DNA of 64,000 nt from Paraperlucidibaca baekdonensis. GTDB taxonomy: Bacteria > Pseudomonadota > Gammaproteobacteria > Pseudomonadales > Moraxellaceae. Positions 18,538 through 28,567 of this stretch are shown here, piece after piece (the stretch's first letter is position 1; every line of letters starts with the position of its first letter). The notes beneath the pieces are model-generated. The model worked only from the letters and a program-made list of their open reading frames with translations, had not been told where the DNA came from and did not search any database. The stretch lies in assembly GCF_003387535.1 (NCBI RefSeq), contig NZ_QUNR01000002.1, positions 126,827 through 190,826 on the forward strand. Reading direction: 5' to 3'. A program made the position numbers and the translations under genes.

Positions 18538-19340
18538 GCGCTACCCGCCGTCCCATTGGCGCCGTGCCACGGCCTAAGCCGAAGGCTGCGCGCGCCTCAT
18601 GGTTTAGTCAGCCGCGCTGGCCGAGCGTGACGCTGTCGCCAAGTTGGCGCCGTCGTCTCGCGGTGGCTGCCTCCGTGCTGTTGGTTGCTGGCTCGATCGT
18701 CGGTTCTGCCATGGTGTGGCGCGAATGGCAGCAGCAAACGCCGATTCGGGTCGTCAACATCACCGGCGAGCTGCATCAAGTCGAGCGCAAAAGCCTGCAG
18801 GCGGCGCTTGAGCGGCAAGTGCGTGGCACATTTTTCACGGTCGATTTGGCGGCGTTACAGCGCACGGCCAAGCGTTATCCGTGGGTCGCGCAAGTCAGCG
18901 TGACGCGGCAATGGCCAGATGCCGTCAATGTCCGCATCCGCGAAAAGCAGGCGCTCGCGCGCTGGCAGGGCAATGGTTTGGTTAGCGAGCATGGCGCGGT
19001 GTTTCGGCCACGCAGCGCTACTGGCGTTGATGCCTTGCCATTGCTGTCCGGTCCGCGCGCGCAGTCACACTTTGTGCTGCAGCGTTATCAGGCCATGGCG
19101 GCGGTGTTAGCACGCGTTGGCCTGCGGATTAATAGCCTGACATTGACCGAGCGCATGAGTTGGGAGTTGACCCTCAATGATGGCGTGACGGTTTTGGTGG
19201 ATAGCCAAGATAGCTTGGCTAAACTGGCACGCTTTACGGTGCTTTATGAGCGCCAGCTGGCGGGCGAGATGATGAGCATTGCGCGCGTCGATTTGCGTTA
19301 TCGCAACGGCGTGGCGATTGGTTGGCGGCAGGCGGGGTAA
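18534..19340 (+). CDS. ftsQ: Cell division protein FtsQ
   Basis: Bitopic divisome protein that recruits FtsB and FtsL. The 268-aa product has a basic cytoplasmic N-terminus (about 35 aa), one membrane segment (about 40-60), a POTRA domain (about 73-143, starting [17 protein letters not shown]) and a beta domain ending in [13 protein letters not shown], which is typical of FtsQ. It overlaps ddl by ATGA; ftsA begins 64 bp downstream. Confidence 0.95.
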   Translation: MSATRRPIGAVPRPKPKAARASWFSQPRWPSVTLSPSWRRRLAVAASVLLVAGSIVGSAMVWREWQQQTPIRVVNITGELHQVERKSLQAALERQVRGTFFTVDLAALQRTAKRYPWVAQVSVTRQWPDAVNVRIREKQALARWQGNGLVSEHGAVFRPRSATGVDALPLLSGPRAQSHFVLQRYQAMAAVLARVGLRINSLTLTERMSWELTLNDGVTVLVDSQDSLAKLARFTVLYERQLAGEMMSIARVDLRYRNGVAIGWRQAG

Positions 19341-19375
19341 AACAAAAATGAGCAATATTTATCACGGCAGTTTTC

Positions 19376-19392
19376 GGTCACCGTCGGTGGCC
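19376..19392 (+). promoter_or_regulatory. Inverted repeat just upstream of ftsA
   Basis: GGTCACC (19376-19382), GTC, GGTGGCC (19386-19392): a 7-bp stem with one T-G pair. It ends one base before the AGGATGGA that would serve as ftsA ribosome-binding site. A similar GGTCAC/GTGACC repeat precedes ftsZ. The role is unknown; it could be an RNA hairpin or a protein site. Confidence 0.45.
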
Positions 19393-19404
19393 AGGATGGA
19401 TAAC

Positions 19405-20664
19405 ATGGCACACAACGCACAAGCACCGATGATTGTAGCGATCGACGTTGGCACCTCGAAAGTGGTGTGTATGGTCGGTCAAGTCAATGTCGCTGAGCAG
19501 TCACTGGAGATTATTGGTGTCGGCTCGCGGCCCTCGCGCGGCATGCGCAAAGGCGTGGTGGTCAATATTGACGAGACCATGGGCGCCATCAAAGCGGCAG
19601 TCGGTGAAGCCGAACTCATGGCCGATTGCAGTATTCACTCGGCCTATATTGGCATCGCGGGCAGCCATATTGGTGGCCGCAACGCCAGCGCCGTGGTGGC
19701 AACGCGCGATGGTGAGGTCTCACAAAATGACATCGAGCGCGTAGTCGATGCCGCAAAATCTGGCTCGAATCCGGTCGATCAACGGATTTTGCATGTCTTG
19801 CCGCAGGAGTTTTTGGTCGATAACCAAGGCGACGTACGCAACCCATTAGGCATGGCTGGTGTGCGCCTTGAGGGCCACATTCACATGGTCACCTGTTCGG
19901 CAAATGCCGCGCAAAATCTCGAAAAATGCGTGCATGGTTGCGATTTAGACATCGATGATTTGATCCTAGAGCAGCTTGCCTCTAGCTATGCCGTGCTCAC
20001 CGAGGACGAAAAAGAGCTCGGTGTGTGTTTGATCGATATTGGTGGTGGCACGACCGATATTGCCGTGTTCGTCAACGGCGCCATTCGCCACACCGCCGTG
20101 ATTCCGATTGCTGGCGATCAAGTCACCAATGACATCGCCATGGCGCTGCGTACACCGACGCCAGCAGCAGACGACATTAAAACGCGCTACGCCTGCGTGG
20201 TGCCGCAGCTTGTGGATCCGGAGCAAACCATCAGTGTGCCGGGCATGGGTGATCGCCCGGCACGCACCATGGCGCGTCAGACCTTGGCGGCTGTCGTTGA
20301 GCCGCGCTATGAGGAATTGTTTAGCCTCGTGCAAGCCGAGCTAGATCGCAGCGGTTACGCCGATCATTTAGCCGCGGGCGTGGTGATGACCGGCGGTTCC
20401 GCGCGTATTGAAGGCTCGGTGCAGCTCGCCGAATCCATCTTCCACTTACCTGTACGTATTGGCATGCCGCAGTCACTGAAGCTCGGCGGCATGGAAGAGT
20501 ATTTACAAAACCCCATTTACGCCACCGGCATTGGCTTGCTGATGTATGGCAAGCAGCGAGTTTTGGCCAGTGGTGTGACTAAGTCACGCCAACGACCTGC
20601 CGCCACACAAGGCTTTGGCGACATGGTGGGTAAGGTCAAAAGTTGGTTTGCAACGAATTTTTAA
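19405..20664 (+). CDS. ftsA: Cell division protein FtsA
   Basis: Actin-like ATPase that tethers FtsZ to the membrane. From the ATG at 19405 the product is 419 aa, the usual length, beginning MAHNAQAPMIVAIDVGTSKV and aligning with the start of Pseudomonas FtsA. It has phosphate-loop motifs DVGTSKVV and DIGGGTTDIAVF, TGGSARIEG, and a C-terminal amphipathic region (MVGKVKSWFATNF) that would bind membrane. Other in-frame starts are ATG 19396 and ATG 19348; the latter would add 19 residues not seen in relatives. Confidence 0.95.
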   Translation: MAHNAQAPMIVAIDVGTSKVVCMVGQVNVAEQSLEIIGVGSRPSRGMRKGVVVNIDETMGAIKAAVGEAELMADCSIHSAYIGIAGSHIGGRNASAVVATRDGEVSQNDIERVVDAAKSGSNPVDQRILHVLPQEFLVDNQGDVRNPLGMAGVRLEGHIHMVTCSANAAQNLEKCVHGCDLDIDDLILEQLASSYAVLTEDEKELGVCLIDIGGGTTDIAVFVNGAIRHTAVIPIAGDQVTNDIAMALRTPTPAADDIKTRYACVVPQLVDPEQTISVPGMGDRPARTMARQTLAAVVEPRYEELFSLVQAELDRSGYADHLAAGVVMTGGSARIEGSVQLAESIFHLPVRIGMPQSLKLGGMEEYLQNPIYATGIGLLMYGKQRVLASGVTKSRQRPAATQGFGDMVGKVKSWFATNF

Positions 20665-20672
20665 CGCATTCG

Positions 20673-20688
20673 CTTAGCCCTAGCTAAG
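20673..20688 (+). repeat. Inverted repeat 1 between ftsA and ftsZ
   Basis: CTTAGC (20673-20678), CCTA, GCTAAG (20683-20688). Perfect 6-bp stem, 9 bp after the ftsA stop. No T-run follows, so it is not a typical terminator. Confidence 0.5.
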
Positions 20689-20698
20689 CACCCAGTTT

Positions 20699-20716
20699 GG
20701 TCACGGGACGGTGACC
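20699..20716 (+). repeat. Inverted repeat 2 between ftsA and ftsZ
   Basis: GGTCAC (20699-20704), GGGACG, GTGACC (20711-20716). Perfect 6-bp arms with a 6-bp centre; it shares the GGTCAC core with the repeat before ftsA. It could be an operator or a hairpin. Confidence 0.5.
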
Positions 20717-20760
20717 TGTGCGGCAGGATGCCCAATCACGTAGTACTTAAAATCGGCGAA

Positions 20761-20775
20761 AGCCCCTTAGGGGCT
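20761..20775 (+). promoter_or_regulatory. GC-rich hairpin directly abutting the ftsZ ribosome-binding site
   Basis: AGCCCC (20761-20766), TTA, GGGGCT (20770-20775), immediately followed by the Shine-Dalgarno GGAG (20776-20779) and the ATG at 20786. In mRNA this tight hairpin would sit against the ribosome-binding site and could tune translation of ftsZ. Effect not demonstrable from sequence. Confidence 0.55.
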
Positions 20776-20785
20776 GGAGAACATC

Positions 20786-22027
20786 ATGGAAAACGTATTT
20801 ACCCTAGCAGACAACGGCGGCGAGCTTGGTTCAGCAGTTATTAAAGTCATCGGTATTGGTGGCGGCGGCGGCAATGCCGTTGAGCATATGGTGGCCAACC
20901 AAGTGCAAGGTGTGGACTTCATTTGTGCCAACACCGACAAGCAAGCCTTAACGAAAATGACCGCGCGCACCTTGGTGCACATGGGCGATGCTGTCACGCG
21001 TGGCCTCGGCGCCGGCGCTAACCCAGAAGTGGGTCGTCAGGCCGCTGTCGAAGACCGCGACCGTATTCGCGAAACGTTGCAAGGCGCCGACATGGTCTTT
21101 ATTACCGCCGGCATGGGCGGTGGTACTGGCACCGGTGGTGCGCCTGTGGTCGCTGAAGTGGCGCGCGAAATGGGCATCTTGACCGTCGGTGTGGTGACTA
21201 AACCATTCCCGTTTGAAGGCAAAAAGCGCATGGACATTGCTAACCAAGGTATTGACTCCTTGGCAAATCATGTCGACTCCTTGATCACCATTCCCAATGG
21301 CAAGCTCCTGCAAGTGCTTGGCAAAGTCTCACTGGTGGAGGCATTCCGCGCAGCAAACAACGTGCTACAAGGCGCGGTGCAGGGCATTGCCGACATGATT
21401 TTGCATCCCGGCCACATCAACGTCGATTTTGCTGACGTACGCACGGTCATGTCGGAGCAAGGCTTGGCGATGATGGGTTCTGGTTCGGCGAAAGGCGAAG
21501 AACGTGCGCGCATTGCCACCGAAATGGCGATTCACAGCCCCTTGCTCGACGACGTGCAGCTGAAAGGCGCGCGCGGCGTGTTGGTGTCCATTGCCGCCAA
21601 TGAAAGCTTAGGTCTCGATGAGTTCTCTGATGTCGGTGACATTGTTTCCGAGTTTGCCTCGGAAACCGCTACAGTCGTGATCGGCACCATTTTGGATGAA
21701 ACGCTGGGTGATGAAATTCGTGTGACCGTGGTGGCCACTGGCTTGCCAAAGGCCAGCGCCACCGTTGCCTCGCGCCCCATGGCAGGTAGCAAGTCCGCGG
21801 CCATGAGCTTGGTACCATCGGCCCCCGCATCTAATCATGAGGTTGAGAAGCCAGTGGCTGCGGCTGCGCAAGCTGTCAATGCCGTGCCTGCGCCAGCGGA
21901 AGATCCCTATGCGCGCTACGATTCGCCTTCATTTGCGCGCAATGAAAAAGTAGTGAATGGTCCGTCGCGTCGGTCGGATTTGAATCTGCTGAACATTCCA
22001 GCTTTTTTACGTCGCCAAGCAGATTGA
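20786..22027 (+). CDS. ftsZ: Cell division GTPase FtsZ
   Basis: Tubulin-like GTPase forming the Z-ring. The 413-aa protein has the GTP motif GGGTGTG at 111-117, the T7-loop [12 protein letters not shown] (about 207-218), a variable linker (about 320-395) rich in Ala/Pro, and the C-terminal peptide [12 protein letters not shown] that binds FtsA and ZipA. The ATG at 20786 is preceded by GGAG. Confidence 0.98.
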   Translation: MENVFTLADNGGELGSAVIKVIGIGGGGGNAVEHMVANQVQGVDFICANTDKQALTKMTARTLVHMGDAVTRGLGAGANPEVGRQAAVEDRDRIRETLQGADMVFITAGMGGGTGTGGAPVVAEVAREMGILTVGVVTKPFPFEGKKRMDIANQGIDSLANHVDSLITIPNGKLLQVLGKVSLVEAFRAANNVLQGAVQGIADMILHPGHINVDFADVRTVMSEQGLAMMGSGSAKGEERARIATEMAIHSPLLDDVQLKGARGVLVSIAANESLGLDEFSDVGDIVSEFASETATVVIGTILDETLGDEIRVTVVATGLPKASATVASRPMAGSKSAAMSLVPSAPASNHEVEKPVAAAAQAVNAVPAPAEDPYARYDSPSFARNEKVVNGPSRRSDLNLLNIPAFLRRQAD

Positions 22028-22052
22028 GGCATTTCAGGGGCTCTGCTACTAT
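22024..22052 (+). promoter_or_regulatory. Candidate lpxC promoter
   Basis: TTGAGG (22024-22029, overlapping the ftsZ stop), 17-bp spacer, TACTAT (22047-22052) with a TG extension one base upstream (TGC-TACTAT). It would let lpxC be transcribed separately from the division genes. Confidence 0.5.
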
Positions 22053-22081
22053 AAATGCCCCCGAAATATCTTGTAACAATC

Positions 22082-22996
22082 ATGCTCAAGCAACGCACCG
22101 TTAAACAAGTCATTCGCGCCAGTGGTGTGGGCTTGCACAGCGGCGAGAAAGTCTATCTCGCCTTGCATCCGGCGCCAGTCGATTCAGGCATTGTGTTTCG
22201 CCGCACAGACCTGAACCCGCCGGTGCTTATCCCGGCGCGGGCTGACTTAGTGCGCGAGACCACCATGTCGTCCAACTTGGTGGTCAATGACAACGTCCGC
22301 GTTGGTACCGTTGAGCATTTGATGTCGGCTTTGGCCGGCCTCGGTATCGACAATGTCTTGATCGATGTCAGCGCCCCGGAAATTCCCATCATGGATGGCA
22401 GCGCTGGGCCCTTTGTGTTTTTGATTCAGGCCGCGGGTATTGCCGAGCAGGAAGCACCAAAACGCTATGCCCGCATCAAACGCCGCGTAGAAGTGCGCGA
22501 TGGCGATAAGATTGCCGCCTTTGATCCGTATAACGGCTTCAAGGTGTCGTTCACCATCGACTTTGATCATCCCGCCTTTCACGATGAGCATAAATGGGCG
22601 AGTGTCGACTTCTCCACCACGGCTTATGTCAATGAAGTCAGTCGCGCGCGCACCTTCGGTTTTCTGCGCGATATTGAATACCTGCACGCCAACAATCTCG
22701 CCAAAGGCGGCAGCATGGATAACGCCATTGTGGTCGACGACACCGGCGTGATGAATGAAGACGGTCTGCGCTTTGAAGACGAGTTTGTGCGCCACAAAAT
22801 GCTCGATGCCATTGGCGACTTGTATTTGTTTGGCGTGAGTATTTTAGGTGCTTATGAAGGCTATAAAGCCGGGCACGCCATGAATAATAAATTGCTTCGC
22901 GCCATGGCTGAGCAGCCTGATGCGTGGGAGTTTGTTACCTTCGATGACGAAAGCCTAACCCCCATATCCTATGTGAAGGCCGACGCTGTGCACTGA
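22082..22996 (+). CDS. lpxC: UDP-3-O-acyl-GlcNAc deacetylase LpxC
   Basis: Zinc enzyme for the committed step of lipid A synthesis. From the ATG at 22082 it is 304 aa, beginning [20 protein letters not shown], which matches the family start; an upstream ATG at 22055 would add nine residues and is rejected. Zinc and active-site segments are present: [28 protein letters not shown], and [17 protein letters not shown] (H and D ligands). It converges on dciA with 5 bp between stop codons. Confidence 0.97.
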   Translation: MLKQRTVKQVIRASGVGLHSGEKVYLALHPAPVDSGIVFRRTDLNPPVLIPARADLVRETTMSSNLVVNDNVRVGTVEHLMSALAGLGIDNVLIDVSAPEIPIMDGSAGPFVFLIQAAGIAEQEAPKRYARIKRRVEVRDGDKIAAFDPYNGFKVSFTIDFDHPAFHDEHKWASVDFSTTAYVNEVSRARTFGFLRDIEYLHANNLAKGGSMDNAIVVDDTGVMNEDGLRFEDEFVRHKMLDAIGDLYLFGVSILGAYEGYKAGHAMNNKLLRAMAEQPDAWEFVTFDDESLTPISYVKADAVH

Positions 22997-23001
22997 TGGC
23001 A

Positions 23002-23466
23002 CTAGTCGGAATGTCTTGCTAAGTGCCTCAATTTCTTGCTAAGTTCCGCATCTGTAACGCCATCTGCCACAGCTTTTAAGTGTTCCGCGCTGTTGCGGCT
23101 CAGTTTCAATGGCGCTTGGCGTCTGGTTTTACGCGTATTAAATGCCACAGCCTGACTACTTTGCGGCACCGGTTTGAGTGTCGTTCGTAGGGCGGTAAGG
23201 GCGGAAAATGCGTCATGCATTTTCAGTTGTTGAATAAGAATGTGATTTAAGTAGCGCAGCTGGCTTGCTGCGGTGGCATGAAAAACCGCCACCGTGAGTA
23301 CGCCCTGATGATAAGAATAAAGTCGGCATAAAGACCGAAGGTTTTCATCCAATACACTGCGCCAAATTGATTCATGCGCTGCGCTAATAGCAAAGCGACG
23401 TTGCCAGCGGGCAATAGCTGGCTGCTGTAATACGTCACTGAGTGATAGCAATTTGTTGGTGCGCAT
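23002..23466 (-). CDS. dciA: DUF721 protein, probable DciA replicative-helicase loader factor
   Basis: The 154-aa product has a DUF721-like N-terminal region: LSLSDVLQQPAIARW, a central WRSVLDENLRSLCRLYSYHQGVLTV... strand region, and LRYLNHILIQQLKM. In bacteria without DnaC/DnaI, DciA interacts with the replicative helicase DnaB. The location between lpxC and the M23 peptidase/secA is a conserved pseudomonad position for this gene. I use the ATG at 23466, preceded by GGGAGG; a start at 23490 lacks such a site. The C-terminal third is basic and of low complexity. Confidence 0.82.
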   Translation of the reverse strand: MRTNKLLSLSDVLQQPAIARWQRRFAISAAHESIWRSVLDENLRSLCRLYSYHQGVLTVAVFHATAASQLRYLNHILIQQLKMHDAFSALTALRTTLKPVPQSSQAVAFNTRKTRRQAPLKLSRNSAEHLKAVADGVTDAELSKKLRHLARHSD

Positions 23467-23519
23467 GATGGCCTCCCGTAGCGTAAGCATGATACGGGCA
23501 GTGAACTGAGATAACGAGT

Positions 23520-24419
23520 ATGAACATTATTTTTTTGAGCCGTAAACATGGTCGCCCGCTGACGTTACAGCTTAACTTTCGCTGGTTAGTGTCTGGTGTT
23601 GTCGGCTTGGTTTTCTTGTCGGTGAGCTTGGGCGCCACAGGCTATTGGGCTGTCTCCGAATACGTGTTGCCGGAAATGGTGACGCCGCCCATGACCGCTA
23701 GTGACAAAGCGCGTCAGCAAGCGTTGCGCGCGATGGTTGATCGCATGGCCGATATCCAAGCGCGCATGATGCGTATCGATGCGCTCGGTGCGCATTTGGC
23801 CGAAAGTGCACAGCTTAAAGGCGATGAGTTTGATTTTAGCGCACGGCCACCTATGGGCGGGCCACTAGAAGATAACGACGGCGATATGGACATGGGCCTG
23901 ATGCCGGATCGCGATACGATTGAGCGCGATATGTCGTCCATGTGGCAGGACATTCAGTCGCGTGAAACGCAGCTCTTAGCGCTTGATCGCATCTTGCAAG
24001 AACTGCGTGAGCAAACCGTGAGTCTCGACAATATGCCGATTCACGAGGGCTACATTACCTCGCGCTTTGGTTATCGCCACGACCCATTCACGGGTAAGTC
24101 CAAGTTTCATGGCGGCATCGATTTTGCGGGCCGTGAGGGCACCGATATTTATTCGGTTGCCGATGGCGTGGTGGTCTGGGCCGGGCGCATGTCGGGCTAT
24201 GGCAACCTAGTCGAAGTCGATCACGGTGACGGCATGGTCACGCGCTATGCGCATGCCAAAGCCGTGGTGGTGAAAGTCGGCGATCTCGTCAACAAAGACC
24301 AGCTCATTGCTTACATGGGCTCGACTGGCCGCTCTACCGGCACGCACTTGCATTACGAAGTGTTGCGTCATGGCAAGCGCGTCAATCCGGCGAGCTTTAT
24401 TCGTATTGCCCAGCGCTAG
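23520..24419 (+). CDS. M23-family peptidoglycan endopeptidase, membrane-anchored
   Basis: The 299-aa product has a short cytoplasmic start, one membrane helix (about 23-46), a predicted coiled-coil stretch (about 60-165), and a C-terminal LytM/M23 domain. The zinc ligands look intact: FHGGIDFAG (H and D) and GTHLHYEV (HxH), with YAHAKAVVV between, so it is likely an active enzyme rather than a degenerate activator. The same type of gene lies upstream of secA in Pseudomonas. A terminator follows it. Confidence 0.92.
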   Translation: MNIIFLSRKHGRPLTLQLNFRWLVSGVVGLVFLSVSLGATGYWAVSEYVLPEMVTPPMTASDKARQQALRAMVDRMADIQARMMRIDALGAHLAESAQLKGDEFDFSARPPMGGPLEDNDGDMDMGLMPDRDTIERDMSSMWQDIQSRETQLLALDRILQELREQTVSLDNMPIHEGYITSRFGYRHDPFTGKSKFHGGIDFAGREGTDIYSVADGVVVWAGRMSGYGNLVEVDHGDGMVTRYAHAKAVVVKVGDLVNKDQLIAYMGSTGRSTGTHLHYEVLRHGKRVNPASFIRIAQR

Positions 24420-24438
24420 AGCCAGCGCCGGGCTTCTG

Positions 24439-24465
24439 AAAAAACCAGCTTCGGCTGGTTTTTTT
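24439..24465 (+). terminator. Rho-independent terminator after the M23 peptidase gene
   Basis: AAAAAACCAGC (24439-24449), TTCG loop, GCTGGTTTTTT (24454-24464) with a T tail. It separates the peptidase gene from secA. Confidence 0.9.
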
Positions 24466-24562
24466 GTCTCTGCTCATCGCGTCAAAACCGGCAACTTTAG
24501 CGAAACCCTTTCGTGACGCTATAAAGTCGGTAGAATGACGCGCTGATTTGCACATTCCCTGA

Positions 24563-27331
24563 GTGGTGACCATGTTTTCACGTCTTGTCCACGGCCTGTT
24601 CGGAACCAAAAACGAACGCGAACTTAAACGCATGCGCCAGATCGTTGCGCGCATCAATGCCTTGGAAACCGAAAGCGACGCCCTGAGCGACGCCGAGCTT
24701 CAAGCCAAAACTGCCAGTTTCAAACAGCGCTTTGCCCAAGGCGAAACGCTCGATGCGCTGCTGCCCGAAGCCTTCGCGGTGTGCCGAACCGCTGCTCAGC
24801 GGGTCTTGGGTATGCGTCATTACGACGTGCAGATGATCGGTGGCATTACGCTGCATGAAGGCCGCATTGCCGAGATGCGCACGGGTGAGGGCAAGACCTT
24901 AACCGCGACCTTGCCGGCCTATCTGAATGGCTTGTCGGGTGCCGGCGTGCACGTGGTCACCGTCAACGATTATTTGGCCAGTCGCGACGCCGAATGGAAT
25001 CGCCCCTTGTTTGAGTTTTTAGGTCTTACGATTGGCGTGGTGCGCTCACAGCAGCCGCCCGATGAAAAGCGTGCCGCGTATGCCGCAGACATTACCTACG
25101 GCACTAACAACGAATTCGGCTTTGATTATCTACGCGACAATATGGCGTTTCGTTTGGAGGATCGCTTTCAGCGCGGTCACGCCTACGCCTTGATCGATGA
25201 GGTTGATTCGATTTTGATTGATGAGGCGCGCACGCCGCTGATTATTTCAGGTGCTAGCGAAGACTCATCAAAACTCTACACGCAAATTAATACCTTAATT
25301 CCCTCGCTAACACGCCAAGCCGAAGAGGCGGTGGCCGACGGGGGGCATTATTGGTTTGATGAAAAGTCGCGCCAGGTTGAGCTCACCGAAGCCGGCCACG
25401 AGTTTGTTGAAGACCGCATGGTTGAAATGGGCTTATTGGCTGAGGGCGACAGTCTCTATTCGCCCGCGCATTTGAGCTTATTGCACCACGTGCACGCGGC
25501 TCTACGCGGCCATGTCTTGTTTCAACGCGATGTGCATTATTTGGTCAACAACGACGAGGTGGTCATTGTCGACGAGCATACCGGCCGCACCATGCCGGGT
25601 CGGCGCTGGTCTGACGGCCTGCACCAAGCCGTTGAAGCGAAAGAAGGCGTCACCATTCAGTCTGAAAATCAGACCATGGCGTCGACGACATTCCAAAACC
25701 TATTCCGCCTGTATCGCAAACTCTCGGGCATGACCGGCACCGCTGATACTGAGGCCGCTGAGTTCAAGCAAATTTATGGTTTAGATGTGGTGGTGATTCC
25801 CACGCATCGACCCATGGTGCGGCAAGATTTGGAAGACTTGGTGTATTTAAGCCCCGAGGAAAAGTACCAAGCGATCGTCGCCGATATCAAAGCCTATCGT
25901 GAGAAAGGTGCACCGATTTTGGTGGGTACAGCGACCATTGAGGCCAGTGAGTTGTTGTCGCATTTGCTCAATAAAGAAAATATTTCGCACCAAGTGCTGA
26001 ATGCCAAATTCCACGAGCGCGAGGCCGACATTATTGCGCAGGCTGGGCGTTCGGGTACCGTCACCATCGCCACCAATATGGCCGGTCGTGGCACGGATAT
26101 TTTGCTAGGCGGCAGCTGGAAAGCCGAGGCCGATAAGCTCGGCGAAGATATTACGCCGGCGCAGCGTGAGGCTTTGATTGCAGCATGGGAAGCCGATCAC
26201 GCGAAAGTGATGGCGGCAGGCGGCCTGCACATTGTTGGCTCTGAGCGCCATGAGTCGCGGCGGATTGATAACCAGCTCCGCGGTCGTGCCGGTCGCCAAG
26301 GTGACCCCGGCGTAACGCGTTTTTATCTGTCGCTTGAAGACGACTTAATGCGCATTTTTGCCAGCGATCGCGTGAAGGGCATGATGAAGTCCTTGGGCAT
26401 GAAGCCCGGCGAGGCGATTGAACATCCGTGGGTATCGAAATCGATTGAGGGCGCGCAACGCAAAGTCGAATCGCGCAACTTCGATATTCGTAAAAACTTG
26501 CTGAAATACGATGACGTGGCCAATGAGCAGCGCCAAGCGATTTATCGTCAGCGTGATGACATCCTCAACTCCACTGACATTAGCGAAAACGTCAGCCTGA
26601 TTTTTAGCGATGTCGTGGCGCAGGTGATTAGCCAGTACATTCCGCCGCAAAGTTTAGATGAGCAATGGGATATTGCCGGTCTTGAGCAAGCACTGCAAGC
26701 CGACTTCAATCACGCCATGCCAGTGCAGCAGTGGTTAGATGATGACAACAAGCTCCATGAAGACGGCTTGCGTGAGCGGATCCATACGGAAGTGATGAGC
26801 GCCTGGCAGGCCAAGCGCGAGCGCATGGGTGCCACGGTGGCGAGCCAGCTTGAAAAGCAATTGATGCTGCAAGTCATTGACCGGCATTGGAAAGATCATC
26901 TCGCGGCGATGGATTATTTGCGTAAAGGCATTCATTTGCGCGGCTACGCCCAACGCAATCCTGAACAAGAGTACAAGCGCGAGGCCTTCGAGCTGTTTGA
27001 GCAACTGGTCGATGCGGTGAAGTTGGAGCTGGTGCAAACCTTGTCGCGTTTGCATGTGCCAACCGCAGAGGAGGTGGCGGCCATGGAGGCGCAACGCGCC
27101 GCAGAAGCACAGTCCATGGCGATGCAGTATCAGCACGCCGATGCGCGCGCCGATACGCCAGCCGAGCCCGATAATAGCGTCACCCCCGCGCAAGCAGAGC
27201 AAGCCATTGCGGGCGCTCAGCAGCCCGCCGCACAGCCATTTGTGCGTGATGGCGGCAAGGTCGGTCGCAACGATCCCTGCCCCTGTGGCTCTGGTCGCAA
27301 ATACAAGCAGTGTCACGGGCAATTAGCGTAA
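24563..27331 (+). CDS. secA: Preprotein translocase ATPase SecA
   Basis: Motor that pushes proteins through SecYEG. The 922-aa protein starts [20 protein letters not shown] and has Walker [12 protein letters not shown], the [19 protein letters not shown] helicase motif (within 20 residues), [32 protein letters not shown], and a C-terminal zinc finger [14 protein letters not shown] that binds SecB and phospholipid. No secM-like gene precedes it; the gene upstream is the M23 peptidase. Confidence 0.98.
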   Translation: MVTMFSRLVHGLFGTKNERELKRMRQIVARINALETESDALSDAELQAKTASFKQRFAQGETLDALLPEAFAVCRTAAQRVLGMRHYDVQMIGGITLHEGRIAEMRTGEGKTLTATLPAYLNGLSGAGVHVVTVNDYLASRDAEWNRPLFEFLGLTIGVVRSQQPPDEKRAAYAADITYGTNNEFGFDYLRDNMAFRLEDRFQRGHAYALIDEVDSILIDEARTPLIISGASEDSSKLYTQINTLIPSLTRQAEEAVADGGHYWFDEKSRQVELTEAGHEFVEDRMVEMGLLAEGDSLYSPAHLSLLHHVHAALRGHVLFQRDVHYLVNNDEVVIVDEHTGRTMPGRRWSDGLHQAVEAKEGVTIQSENQTMASTTFQNLFRLYRKLSGMTGTADTEAAEFKQIYGLDVVVIPTHRPMVRQDLEDLVYLSPEEKYQAIVADIKAYREKGAPILVGTATIEASELLSHLLNKENISHQVLNAKFHEREADIIAQAGRSGTVTIATNMAGRGTDILLGGSWKAEADKLGEDITPAQREALIAAWEADHAKVMAAGGLHIVGSERHESRRIDNQLRGRAGRQGDPGVTRFYLSLEDDLMRIFASDRVKGMMKSLGMKPGEAIEHPWVSKSIEGAQRKVESRNFDIRKNLLKYDDVANEQRQAIYRQRDDILNSTDISENVSLIFSDVVAQVISQYIPPQSLDEQWDIAGLEQALQADFNHAMPVQQWLDDDNKLHEDGLRERIHTEVMSAWQAKRERMGATVASQLEKQLMLQVIDRHWKDHLAAMDYLRKGIHLRGYAQRNPEQEYKREAFELFEQLVDAVKLELVQTLSRLHVPTAEEVAAMEAQRAAEAQSMAMQYQHADARADTPAEPDNSVTPAQAEQAIAGAQQPAAQPFVRDGGKVGRNDPCPCGSGRKYKQCHGQLA

Positions 27332-27346
27332 GCGCGAGGAGTCATC

Positions 27347-28567
27347 ATGGCGGTAGGTGATGTGTCGATGCCGGTCATGCATCCGGTAGCGGGTGTACAT
27401 ATTGGCTTTGCGCAAGCGGGTGTGCGCTACAAAAATCGCCGCGATGTGGTGGTTTTTGAGCTTGCCGAGGGCACACAAGTGGCCGGCGTATTCACCACCA
27501 ATGCCTTCTGTGCTGCGCCCGTGCATGTGGCCAAGCGTCATCTAGCGGCCATGTCACCGCGCTATCTCGTCATCAATACCGGCAATGCCAATGCCGGTAC
27601 TGGTGCGCCGGGCATGCAGGCGGCTGAGCTCAGCTGTGAGCATCTGGCCTCGTTGACTGGAGTCTCGCCGCAACAGGTGCTGCCATTTTCGACGGGCGTG
27701 ATTGGCGAGCTATTACCGGTTGCGCGTGTGCAAGCGGGTATGCCGCAGGCGCTAGCCTCATTGGCAGCAGACCAATGGGCGCAGGCCGCTACCGGCATCA
27801 TGACCACTGACACGCTGCCAAAAGGCGCTAGCGAGCAATTTTCCGTGGCCGGGGTGACGTATACCGTCACGGGCATCTCGAAAGGCGCGGGCATGATCCG
27901 CCCGAATATGGCCACCATGCTGGGGTATGTGGCCACCGATATGGCGATTGCGCCGGCGCTGCTGCAGTCCTTGCTGCGTGAGCTTGCCGACACGTCATTT
28001 AATCGAATCACCATCGATGGCGACACCTCCACCAACGACGCGTGCGTGTTGATGGCCACGGGGCAGGCCGGCAATGCCATGCTGACATCGCGTGATGATC
28101 CCTTGTTTGCTGCGTTATTGCCGGTGCTGCAGCGCGTGTTTTTGCGCTTGGCACAGCTCATTGTGCGTGATGGCGAGGGCGCGACGAAGTTCATCACGGT
28201 ACGCGTAGAGGGCGGTGGCAACACCGACGAGTGTTGCGATGTGGCTTATGCCGTGGCGCATTCGCCGCTGATTAAAACCGCGTTTTTCGCCTCCGACCCG
28301 AATTGGGGGAGAATTTTGGCGGCTATTGGTCGTGCCGGCGTGCCCGCGTTGGATGTCTCGAAGCTGCGTGTTTGGCTCGATGACGTATTGCTTTGTGAGC
28401 ACGGTGGCGCCGCGGCGTCGTACACGGAGGCACAAGGTGCGCGCGTGATGGCGCAGCCGGAAATTACCATTCGTATTGACCTCGCGCGTGGCGACTGTGT
28501 CGACACGGTGTGGACCTGCGATTTGTCATACGACTACGTGAAAATTAACGCGGATTATCGCTCCTAA
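27347..28567 (+). CDS. argJ: Bifunctional glutamate N-acetyltransferase / ornithine acetyltransferase ArgJ
   Basis: Recycles the acetyl group in arginine synthesis; the proenzyme self-cleaves before a Thr that becomes the nucleophile. The 406-aa protein contains the cleavage motif NMATMLGY with T190 as expected nucleophile, plus [28 protein letters not shown]-like [11 protein letters not shown] and GDTSTND. GAGGAG precedes the ATG. Location right after secA matches Pseudomonas. It overlaps the next gene by one base (TAATG). Confidence 0.97.
   Translation: MAVGDVSMPVMHPVAGVHIGFAQAGVRYKNRRDVVVFELAEGTQVAGVFTTNAFCAAPVHVAKRHLAAMSPRYLVINTGNANAGTGAPGMQAAELSCEHLASLTGVSPQQVLPFSTGVIGELLPVARVQAGMPQALASLAADQWAQAATGIMTTDTLPKGASEQFSVAGVTYTVTGISKGAGMIRPNMATMLGYVATDMAIAPALLQSLLRELADTSFNRITIDGDTSTNDACVLMATGQAGNAMLTSRDDPLFAALLPVLQRVFLRLAQLIVRDGEGATKFITVRVEGGGNTDECCDVAYAVAHSPLIKTAFFASDPNWGRILAAIGRAGVPALDVSKLRVWLDDVLLCEHGGAAASYTEAQGARVMAQPEITIRIDLARGDCVDTVWTCDLSYDYVKINADYRS

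Noticed and set aside
24497..24536. secA promoter with TATAAA (24520) or TAGAAT (24531)
   Set aside because: Good -10-like boxes but no convincing -35 at the right distance; a promoter must exist here but I cannot place it.
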